Assembly: GCA_018820855.1 (NCBI GenBank)
Contig: JAHJNL010000103.1
Location: 1 to 49,113, forward strand
Source: Pseudomonadota bacterium
GTDB lineage: Bacteria > Desulfobacterota > Desulfobulbia > Desulfobulbales > Desulfocapsaceae
Direction of reading: 5' to 3'
DNA: 49,113 nt
The notes under the pieces are model-generated. The model was not told where the DNA came from. It did not search any database and saw only the letters and a list, made by a program, of their open reading frames with translations. Below are positions 42,079 to 49,113 of the stretch, one piece after another; position 1 is the stretch's first letter; every line of letters starts with the position of its first letter. Both the position numbers and the translations under genes were made by a program.

Positions 42079-44997
42079 TTACAGTTCTTCGACCACATCA
42101 AAGAGATCGCTGTCTGCTTCAATTTTGCTCCGGTTGCCGATAATCACTCGGTGGCTGTCAGATAGCATCTGTTCAAAGGCTGGAGCGTAAGAGCGTAGGT
42201 CATTCACCGAGGTACCGATTATTTCACTTATCCGTTGCTGCTTGTATTCCGCTGTAATGCCGCTTAGATATTCGTTGCGAGCTGTCAGTCCTTTGCTCGC
42301 CGGGCCGTGCAGAGGCGTGAAATTGCCGTAAGTACCTATTACCAGCTGTTGTAACACCTCGTCGGGGATGTCCAGCCCGTTGATGATTGCCGGCATGGCC
42401 AGGTAGCTGTCATAGGTTTTTCGTACTTGGGGATCACGGTAGCTGATGACGGCAAAATTGCCGCTTATATGGCTGAACTGGATAAAACAGCCGTAAGCAC
42501 CGCCCATCTGCCGTACTGTATTCCAGAGATAGTCGCGGGAGAGGTAGGTCTTGAGTACTTCAAAATGACCATTATATCCTTCACCGTCAGGCAAGAGCCT
42601 ACCGCTTTGCACTGCGTAAACGACTTCGGCTGAGGTGATCAGAGCTTCGTGCCGGGGGAGTTCGGGCATGACAAAGTCTTGTCTCTGTAAAACCTTGTTC
42701 GGAAGGGCAGTAATCAGAGCTCCGCAAAGTCCTTTAAAGGAACTGAGTTCCTGCTCATCAGCTGTAATGGAGAGGAGCAGGTTGTTGCGATTGAAAATGA
42801 TTTGTGCCATTTCCTGCAAGCCCTCAAGAAAGTCTTCTTCTTGGTCCTGATAGTTCTGAGCCAGTTCTTTGGTACTGCGATAGGCGGTCACGCCGGAGAT
42901 GAGCTCATTCATGGCACCCGCTTTGCTCAGATGGGCAAAAGCCAGGGAAGTGGCAAGGCTGTAGCCCTCACTCTGGGCTTCATGTTCGGTCCAGGCAAAC
43001 TCCCGCGCTACAATTTCACGGATGTGGACACGGTCTTTCAGAGAAAGAGTGGAAAACACCTCGATCAGCAGGTGCATAGCCCGCCCCTGATATTCGGGCA
43101 GACATTTCATCTGGAACCAGAGGATGGGGAGGAAGCTGCCGTGTCCGCCTTTTTTGACATGACAATGGAAGTTGTGGGAAAAACCACCTGTGCAGGTGCT
43201 CACTTCCCGGGCAAAGTGCATGTAATCCATCTTTTCGGTACCGATCTCGGTGACGATGGTGCCAAAGAGGTCGAGCCAGGGAAGAAACTTGGAAGGCAGG
43301 CAGGAGATGTCAAAGCCGATATCGATAAACGAGATATGATCGGTCGGCAATTCGCTTGTTAACAGTTCACAGCCCTCTACCTCAGTGGCCTGTACCTGAT
43401 GCACATCGATATCCGGGGTGAGATCATCAAGGTTGAGCTGTGGGAGCAGGGAGAGCGTTTCCACAGTGTTCGGTTTCTGTTGATCCGCCATGAGTTCCAA
43501 GGTCCGCTCGATCATCTTGTCTTGTCCCGATTGGTCAAGGCTCTTGGCATACTCCTGGAGTCGCGCGGCCTCACGGGCCTGTCCCTCGCCCTGTTTCCCG
43601 GGATCAGGTTTCAGGGTGACAACTACGGTTGCCGGGTTATTCAGCAGATATTTATCGATCAGCTTTTCAAAATAGTTCTCGTTTAAGGCCTTGTGACGAA
43701 TAGTGACCAGAAGTTCGTCGATCTGCAGAGAATCATAGGGATCAGTACCATATTTAAAGGCGGGCATGGCCTTGCCGATGAGGGAGAGTCCGCGCTGAGC
43801 TTTGCAGCCTTCCTCCCGGACATCGAATTCGTATTTGTTCAGTTCCGAGAGGATCAGGTCGTGACCCAGACCATTGGAGACCATTTCAGAAAGGGTCTGC
43901 TTATAGAGAGAGAGGAAATCATCACGTTTTTCAGGATCACTGCCCACCAGATAGGTGGCCATCAGGGTTTTGAAACTTGAGGAGGAGAGGTAAAAGCCAC
44001 CGAAATCTTTACACAGACCGTTGGAGATGATGGTGTTTTTAAGCGGTGATGCATCGGAATTGTAGAGGATATTGGCAATGATCTGAAAGGCGGCGTTTTC
44101 CTCGCGATTCAGTACTGTAGTGACACTGGTACCGACGGCGTGGAAGGTCTTGCCGGCAGTGTTGGAGGATTCCACGCCGTAACTGTCTTCGATGAAGGTT
44201 ATCTCTTTGATGTCGGTGCCGGATATAACTTCCATACGCTCTCCTCGTTGCGGAAAGCGGGAGAGGAAATTGTCCTGCAGGTAGCGCAGTTCTTCTTCGA
44301 GTGGGGCATCGCCATAAACAAAAAAAGTAGCGTTGGAAGGATGGTAATGGGTCTTGTGAAAGGCACAGAATTCTTCATAGCTGAGATCGGGAATGTTCTG
44401 CGGATCTCCTCCCGACTCATGGGCATAGGTGGAGCCGGGCATGAGTCCGCCAAAGATATGGTGAAAGATCAGACGGATAGGGTCTGAAAAGGCACCTTTC
44501 ATCTCGTTGTAGACCACACCCTGATACTGGAGGGGCGTATCCGGACCTTCCTGATGATAGTGCCAGCCTTCCTGCTCAAAGGTTGACCGGGCCAGGAGCG
44601 GATTGAGCACCACATCCATATACACATCCATGATGCTGAAATACTCTTTCAGATTCCTCGTGGCAAAGGGGTAATAGGTGATATCCGAGCCGGTCATGGC
44701 GTTAAGAAAGGTCATGAGTCCGCCCTTGTTGATTTCGCCGAAGACGTCTTTTACCGGGTATTTCTCCGAGCCCATGAGCACAGAGTGTTCAAGGATATGG
44801 GCAACCCCTGTGGAATCGGTGGGGATGGTGTTAAAGGCCGCAGAAAAGGTTTTGTTGCCATCGTCATTTTTGATTGCCAGCAGTGGACAGGCAAGGGTGT
44901 CGTGTTCAAAAAGATAGACATCGGCTTTGATTTCAGAAACGAATTGGTGCTGTTTCAGGGTGAATCCAGAGTAAGAAGTGCCGGGAGTAAAAGTCAT
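42079..44997 (-). CDS. M16C zinc metallopeptidase (presequence protease-like)
   Basis: Insulinase-superfamily peptidase of 972 residues, M16C/PreP type, made of two homologous halves. The inverted zinc motif H67-I-L-E70-H71 is followed by the distal Glu region; TFLNAMTGSDITYYPFATRN is typical. The C-terminal half ends with the family's Arg/Tyr region (KTYDSYLAMPAIINGLDIPDE). No signal peptide, so it acts inside the cell, degrading short peptides. The stop and start fit the family length; no ribosome site stands out before the ATG. Confidence 0.94.
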   Translation of the reverse strand: MTFTPGTSYSGFTLKQHQFVSEIKADVYLFEHDTLACPLLAIKNDDGNKTFSAAFNTIPTDSTGVAHILEHSVLMGSEKYPVKDVFGEINKGGLMTFLNAMTGSDITYYPFATRNLKEYFSIMDVYMDVVLNPLLARSTFEQEGWHYHQEGPDTPLQYQGVVYNEMKGAFSDPIRLIFHHIFGGLMPGSTYAHESGGDPQNIPDLSYEEFCAFHKTHYHPSNATFFVYGDAPLEEELRYLQDNFLSRFPQRGERMEVISGTDIKEITFIEDSYGVESSNTAGKTFHAVGTSVTTVLNREENAAFQIIANILYNSDASPLKNTIISNGLCKDFGGFYLSSSSFKTLMATYLVGSDPEKRDDFLSLYKQTLSEMVSNGLGHDLILSELNKYEFDVREEGCKAQRGLSLIGKAMPAFKYGTDPYDSLQIDELLVTIRHKALNENYFEKLIDKYLLNNPATVVVTLKPDPGKQGEGQAREAARLQEYAKSLDQSGQDKMIERTLELMADQQKPNTVETLSLLPQLNLDDLTPDIDVHQVQATEVEGCELLTSELPTDHISFIDIGFDISCLPSKFLPWLDLFGTIVTEIGTEKMDYMHFAREVSTCTGGFSHNFHCHVKKGGHGSFLPILWFQMKCLPEYQGRAMHLLIEVFSTLSLKDRVHIREIVAREFAWTEHEAQSEGYSLATSLAFAHLSKAGAMNELISGVTAYRSTKELAQNYQDQEEDFLEGLQEMAQIIFNRNNLLLSITADEQELSSFKGLCGALITALPNKVLQRQDFVMPELPRHEALITSAEVVYAVQSGRLLPDGEGYNGHFEVLKTYLSRDYLWNTVRQMGGAYGCFIQFSHISGNFAVISYRDPQVRKTYDSYLAMPAIINGLDIPDEVLQQLVIGTYGNFTPLHGPASKGLTARNEYLSGITAEYKQQRISEIIGTSVNDLRSYAPAFEQMLSDSHRVIIGNRSKIEADSDLFDVVEEL

Positions 44998-45014
44998 AAT
45001 AGTAGTCTGCTCAG

Positions 45015-45464
45015 TTAAAAATGTTTACTGGAGTCAAGGAGAAGGGTTACTGGTCCGTCGTTGACAAGATTTACAGCCATATGAGCCTGAAATTTACCAC
45101 AGGCAGCTGTGACGTTCCTTTTCTTCACCTCATTGATGAATTGCTGGTACAGGGCATCAGCCTTATCTGGAGGGGCAGCTGTTGAATAGCCAGGTCTTCG
45201 CCCTTTACGACAATCGCCATAGAGGGTGAACTGTGAAACAATAAGCATGGCACCGCCTGTGTCGAGCAGGGAAAGGTTCATTTTTTCTGCTTCGTCTTCA
45301 AAGATGCGCAGATGGATGATTTTGTCGACCAGCCATTTGACTTCATTTTCTCCGTCATCCCTATGGACACCAAGCAGGACAAGAAGGCCAGGGCCGATTT
45401 TTCCGGTGATTTCCGTGTTCACAGTGACTGAGGCCTCGCTGACCCGTTGAACAACTGCACGCAT
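45015..45464 (-). CDS. dtd: D-aminoacyl-tRNA deacylase
   Basis: Removes D-amino acids (and glycine from tRNA-Ala) from tRNA, a proofreading step. The 149 residues match DTD closely: start [15 protein letters not shown], active-site [16 protein letters not shown] and the C-terminal [11 protein letters not shown] carrying the GP motif that excludes L-amino acids. Ends 17 bases before the M16C gene start on the same strand, so co-transcription is probable. Confidence 0.96.
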   Translation of the reverse strand: MRAVVQRVSEASVTVNTEITGKIGPGLLVLLGVHRDDGENEVKWLVDKIIHLRIFEDEAEKMNLSLLDTGGAMLIVSQFTLYGDCRKGRRPGYSTAAPPDKADALYQQFINEVKKRNVTAACGKFQAHMAVNLVNDGPVTLLLDSSKHF

Positions 45465-45583
45465 ACTTTATTCCTGAAAGAAAACAGATGATCTTTAGTT
45501 ATTCAGGGAGGATACACCGGACATGAACAAATCTCAAACAGTAAATAGGAAGAGAAGTAATGCAAAAGAAAAGATAAAGGATT

Positions 45584-46783
45584 TCAAGAGCAGTTGTCTG
45601 CCCAGGTGATGGCTTCGAGATAAAAGGAGGCGATCCTGCCTTCGTCGATTTCAGCGGACTGCCTCCGCTGTTCCAGAATGTCCCATTCGCCCTGCTCGTA
45701 CAGTTCTATGAATTCCAGAGCAGAAAAGAGTTCTCCCCGGCGTTTTGTCAGTGCTTTTTTCAGGTTGTCGCTGACCGGAAAATTTTTCATAAGTATCTCC
45801 ATTGAGTTATCCAGCATGGCGTCAATGAGGGAAAAGAGACCGAGCATGAAGTAGATATCCTTGTCCTTGCCCAGTTCAATGGCCAGCAAAGAAAGGAATC
45901 GGGCCCTGATCACTGAAGCACGGAAGAGTTCGTGTGGTTTGTCCTGACACAGTTGGGCCACGGCAATGACGGTCACAAAAATACGAAACTCGTTGATACC
46001 CAGAAAGGCTATGGCCTGGCGAACCGAGTGCAGTTCGGCAACCCGGAAAAAGGCTGCAGAGTTGATGTAGTTGAGGAGTTTGAAACTCATTGCCACATCG
46101 TGGGAGAGGATAGCTTCCAGCTCGTCCATGGAGCAGTCTTCGCAAAACACTTCCATCAGCAAATGAAGAACGTTTTGTTTCATGGGTGAGATGTCTTTGT
46201 TCTGCATCATCTCGGGTCTGGAAAAGAAATATCCCTGGAAATAACGGAAGCCAAGGGACTTGGCGTGGTTGAATTCCTTGTAGGTTTCGATCTTTTCTGC
46301 AAGCAGGAAGCAGCCATAGTCTTTAGCCAATTGGCCGATTTTTCTTATCTCTTCCTCGCTGCTTTGCTGGAAATCGACTTTAATAATGGTGGCCTCTTGC
46401 AAGAGGGGGACGAATTCTTCACGCCAGCTGAAATCGTCAAGGGCGAGATCGTAATGTTGCCTGCGAAGTTCTTGCATGGCTTCGATAACCGCCGGACTGG
46501 GCGAGATGTTTTCCAAGAGCTCGATCACAACGGTTTTGGCAGAAAACATATGGGCCGTACCCTGCAGGAGCAGTTCCTCGGTAAAGTTGACAAAGGCCTT
46601 TTTGCCGCCGGTGACTTCTTCAATTCCTACGGTAAAAAAGGTGGAGGAGAGGATTTTGGCGGTGGCACTGTCTCCGTCTATTTCCGGAAAGATATTGGTG
46701 GGATCTGCTCGAAACAGGAGTTCATAGCCATAGATATCAAGCTTTCGGTCAAATATGGGCTGTCTGGCGAGAAATGTATCCAT
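45584..46783 (-). CDS. EAL-HDOD domain signalling protein, degenerate EAL
   Basis: Protein of 399 residues from the chosen start. The N-terminal EAL-like domain (about 1-190) begins FLARQPIFDRKLDIYGYELLFR, where the catalytic Glu-Ala-Leu is replaced (ELL), so it likely does not hydrolyse cyclic di-GMP but may bind it or a protein. The C-terminal HDOD domain (about 200-380) has SFKLLNYINSAAFF and RQAIAFLG, as in CdgR/YuxH-type proteins. Start MDTFLARQPIF is chosen because the family begins there; the frame continues upstream to 46918 without similarity. Lacks a clear ribosome site. Confidence 0.88.
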   Translation of the reverse strand: MDTFLARQPIFDRKLDIYGYELLFRADPTNIFPEIDGDSATAKILSSTFFTVGIEEVTGGKKAFVNFTEELLLQGTAHMFSAKTVVIELLENISPSPAVIEAMQELRRQHYDLALDDFSWREEFVPLLQEATIIKVDFQQSSEEEIRKIGQLAKDYGCFLLAEKIETYKEFNHAKSLGFRYFQGYFFSRPEMMQNKDISPMKQNVLHLLMEVFCEDCSMDELEAILSHDVAMSFKLLNYINSAAFFRVAELHSVRQAIAFLGINEFRIFVTVIAVAQLCQDKPHELFRASVIRARFLSLLAIELGKDKDIYFMLGLFSLIDAMLDNSMEILMKNFPVSDNLKKALTKRRGELFSALEFIELYEQGEWDILEQRRQSAEIDEGRIASFYLEAITWADNCS

Positions 46784-47051
46784 CAAAGGAGAGAAAGGTT
46801 GTATTAAACCCACATTTCTCAAGAGATAGTTTTGTGAGAACGGCAGGATTAAGAATGGCAATGTCCTCAAAGCTACCTTTGAGAGGTGATAATAATTTTT
46901 ATTGTATCGGAAAAACAAGCCAAAAAGAAAGGGATTTCTGCATATCTTGCAGGACGCAGGAATTGACCTTGTTGGGGAAAGGGATATCCTGAGCTAAACA
47001 GGGGATGTTTTTCCGGCTTAACGCCAACGGCTTGCCTTGAACGCTTCGCTT

Positions 47052-47909
47052 CTATAGGGACGTTGATGAGTTGAACGTGTCACAGGTCTGCATGTCACCG
47101 CTGTCGAATCCTTGCCGGAACCATTTGACTCGTTGGCTGGAACTGCCGTGGGTGAAAGAGTCGGGGACGACATAGCCCCTGCCTTGTTTCTGCAGCCGGT
47201 CGTCCCCGATCATTGCCGCGGCATGGAGGGCTTCTTTCGTATCGCCAGGTTCAAGGATATTTTGCATTTTATCGGCATGGTGTGCCCAGACACCGGCTAA
47301 GCAGTCTGCCTGCAGTTCAAGGCGGACAGAGAGCTTGTTATAGGCAACTTTTGACAGCGTTTGTCTTTTGGCATGTACCTGGTCGCTGATACCGGTGAGC
47401 TTCTGAATATGGTGTCCGATCTCGTGGGCCACAACGTAGGCCTGGGCAAAATCTCCGGGGGCATCCAGCCTGTTTCTTAACTCTTGAAAAAAACTGAGAT
47501 CAATATAGACCTGCTGATCAGCCGGACAGTAAAAAGGCCCCGTTGCTGCCTGCGCATACCCACAGGCGGATTCCACCTCACCTGTAAAGAGGACCAGTTC
47601 TGGTTGTTGATATGTCTGACCGTATTCCTTGAAAATTGCCCCCCAGGTATCTTCAGTGTTGGCCAGTACCACAGAGACAAAATCAGCCTGCTCGTTTTCT
47701 GATTCCGTAGGCGTGTAGGCACTGTTTTCATGGGAGGTTCCATTGAGAAGGTCTCCCTGCTGCAGGATAAAGGAAGGGTCGATGCCAAAGTACATGGCGA
47801 TGAGGGCGACCACAAGAATTCCGATGCCGCCGCCTTTGGTCTTGCCTGAAAGTCGTATCCCGCGTTTGTCGAGAATGTTGAAACTTCTCCGTCCATCTTT
47901 CCATCGCAT
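47052..47909 (-). CDS. Neutral zinc metallopeptidase, YpfJ family
   Basis: Membrane-anchored metallopeptidase-like protein of 285 residues. An N-terminal cytoplasmic tail (WKDGRRS) precedes one membrane helix (about 27-45), then the catalytic domain with zinc motif HEIGHHIQ (about 165-172) and the QADCLAGVW segment supplying further ligands. ACGYAQAATGPFYCPADQQVYID is the family signature and C-terminal FTHGSSSQRVKWFRQGF is typical. Role unknown. The gene lies between the EAL-HDOD and the beta-barrel genes, all minus strand. Confidence 0.93.
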   Translation of the reverse strand: MRWKDGRRSFNILDKRGIRLSGKTKGGGIGILVVALIAMYFGIDPSFILQQGDLLNGTSHENSAYTPTESENEQADFVSVVLANTEDTWGAIFKEYGQTYQQPELVLFTGEVESACGYAQAATGPFYCPADQQVYIDLSFFQELRNRLDAPGDFAQAYVVAHEIGHHIQKLTGISDQVHAKRQTLSKVAYNKLSVRLELQADCLAGVWAHHADKMQNILEPGDTKEALHAAAMIGDDRLQKQGRGYVVPDSFTHGSSSQRVKWFRQGFDSGDMQTCDTFNSSTSL

Positions 47910-48022
47910 AATGAACTGCTCTCCCGGTGGGTTTTATATTCTCAGCAAGGTTCAGCTGCTACTTGCACTGTTACTGTTCAGGAATATATGGAGAATGACT
48001 CTGTCTGCTCGGGATATTCCAG

Positions 48023-49075
48023 TTAAAAGGCAAAAATATTGTCGAATTGCTCTCTGTTTGTCGTATATCCGAAATCGGCCTCCAGTTTGAAGATGATACC
48101 GGGAGTGAAGTCGCGGTCATATTCTTTGGGGAAGGCAACCTGGGGGGCGATTTCAAATACCAGCCAGTCGCGATAAAAACGTTGACGGTAACGCAGGCGG
48201 AAGACTGTATCCGTCATCTGGTAACTGGGGCTGGTCTGGAAGTAATTGCCAATATCATAGAGGATGGCTCTGTCTGCTTTGAGGACCTGAAAGAGTGAAA
48301 AAATAACTGCATGGGGCAGTCCATTGTATTCTTCTTCCCAGTTGGCTTCAAGGGTGGTTCTGAAGAGCAGCCTGTCCGAGACCTGTCTTTCGATGTCATA
48401 CTGATTCCTTGATTCCCAGCCATCGTCGGTATAATAACGCAGGCGGCTGGTAAATCTTCCCTGCCAGGAACTGTAGTCAAATAATCGGCGGTAACGCATG
48501 CCGGCATAGGCATAGTTGAGAGAGAGACCTGCGGTGGTGGAGATGTTCATCTTTTCCGTCTCGCGCAAAAAGTAACGGAAGGCACCCGTCAGGTTGGATT
48601 CATCATCACGACTGCTCAGGGCATTGGCACTGCGATCCACATCAAAATCTTCGTCGTCATTCGCTGAAATCAAAAGGTTCAGGCGACCTTCTGTATGAGG
48701 AAGATGCAGCCTCAGGCTCACTCTCGGTTTAAACTCAAAACTGCCATCCCGCTCAATCCCGGCACTGAGTTTCAGTTTTGCCCTGGTCCTGTTTTCTTCA
48801 GCTATATATCGAGTGTCATCGAAGAAGGAGTCGAGCCAGGTTGCTGCTGTGAGGAGTTTTTCTGAGACCTGCTCATGGGTTTCATCAACGGTGGCCTCAG
48901 TTTTCTGGGACAGGAGAGGGATGTCATCTTTGTTGCCCTGGATGACCTCTTCCGCTTTGTTTCTGTCAACGATGTCAAACTCTGCACGAGCAGTGGCCTG
49001 GGTAAAAAAGAGCAGGAGAACTGTTATGACGGAAACTAATGGGGTGTGTCGGTAGTCGTTGTCGGTGTGGATCAT
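48023..49075 (-). CDS. Probable outer-membrane beta-barrel protein
   Basis: Exported protein of 350 residues. The N terminus has a hydrophobic signal segment (about 12-32, VISVITVLLLFFTQATARAE). An acidic helical part follows, then alternating aromatic-rich strands (SLNYAYAGMRYRRLFDYS, RFTSRLRYYTDDGWESRN, FRLRYRQRFYRDWLVF), ending in aromatic residue Phe (NIFAF), typical for outer-membrane barrels. Specific role unknown. The ATG at 49075 follows AGGAGG by 8 bases; the TTG at 49081 is too close to that site. The right edge of the window follows. Confidence 0.8.
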   Translation of the reverse strand: MIHTDNDYRHTPLVSVITVLLLFFTQATARAEFDIVDRNKAEEVIQGNKDDIPLLSQKTEATVDETHEQVSEKLLTAATWLDSFFDDTRYIAEENRTRAKLKLSAGIERDGSFEFKPRVSLRLHLPHTEGRLNLLISANDDEDFDVDRSANALSSRDDESNLTGAFRYFLRETEKMNISTTAGLSLNYAYAGMRYRRLFDYSSWQGRFTSRLRYYTDDGWESRNQYDIERQVSDRLLFRTTLEANWEEEYNGLPHAVIFSLFQVLKADRAILYDIGNYFQTSPSYQMTDTVFRLRYRQRFYRDWLVFEIAPQVAFPKEYDRDFTPGIIFKLEADFGYTTNREQFDNIFAF

Positions 49076-49113
49076 TCTCAAGGCCTCCTCTGTAACCTGT
49101 TGATGGGGTAAAA

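Noticed and set aside
45584-46918. 444-residue form of the EAL-HDOD protein
   Set aside because: The extra 45 N-terminal residues are unrelated to the family, which begins at FLARQPIF.

Overview
The window looks like a piece of chromosome from an anaerobic Desulfobacterota bacterium, most like the Desulfobulbales sulfate reducers and sulfur disproportionators. This is inferred from gene content, not from a marker gene. The evidence is a set of anaerobe-type oxygen-defence proteins (desulfoferrodoxin, a tandem rubredoxin, an FprA/ROO flavoprotein, a desulforedoxin-like protein, a PerR-like Fur regulator), a chemoreceptor with a cysteine-rich insert, a PreP-like protease and a probable selenoprotein. 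No tRNA, rRNA, CRISPR array or insertion sequence was found.

Region by region. 1-3 kb (minus): hrpB helicase overlapping folA. 3.1-8.2 kb (plus): a membrane protein with one MJ0042-type and three near-identical LIM-like zinc modules, an EamA transporter and a methyl-accepting chemotaxis protein. 8.5-11.8 kb (plus): a PP-loop protein, a flavoprotein of the family otherwise fused to SelD, a short thioredoxin-fold gene with an in-frame TGA at codon 12 (UxxC; a selenoprotein with a good SECIS-like hairpin), and a rhodanese-ferritin fusion that overlaps it by 4 bases. 11.9-13.9 kb (minus): an ABC-2 exporter pair. 14.2-19.1 kb (plus): a compact oxidative-stress block of PerR-like regulator fused to a small winged-helix domain, peroxiredoxin, desulfoferrodoxin, double rubredoxin, DsrE-like protein, ROO and a desulforedoxin-like protein. 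Superoxide reductase, peroxiredoxin and ROO would detoxify superoxide, peroxide and oxygen, with rubredoxin as electron carrier.

19.2-25.2 kb (minus): aconitase, an unknown 110-residue protein, a PIN-PhoH ATPase, an M24 peptidase and an unknown 195-residue protein. 25.2-28.8 kb looks like an accessory island: long gene-poor gaps around a small secreted protein, a tail-fibre-like secreted protein with a C-terminal coiled coil, and a zinc-ribbon methyltransferase. 28.8-32.6 kb (minus): a hybrid histidine kinase, a stand-alone response regulator and rsmB.

32.8-38.4 kb (plus): an aapJQMP-type amino-acid ABC importer, with a strong hairpin between the binding-protein gene and the permeases, then a glutamine amidotransferase-like protein and a small secreted helical protein. 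A 60-base bidirectional terminator separates this from a long minus-strand series: the GGGtGRT protein with its NifU-like partner, a Mut7-C protein, a methyltransferase, an M16C peptidase, dtd, an EAL-HDOD protein, a YpfJ-type metallopeptidase and a probable outer-membrane beta-barrel protein at the right edge.

The most interesting region is 8.5-19.1 kb. It combines a Sec codon that hides a gene from ordinary ORF calling, two genes that look like in-frame fusions keeping the ribosome binding site of their second half, and a shared palindrome (TARTATAGTAYTA) upstream of desulfoferrodoxin and on the ROO promoter.
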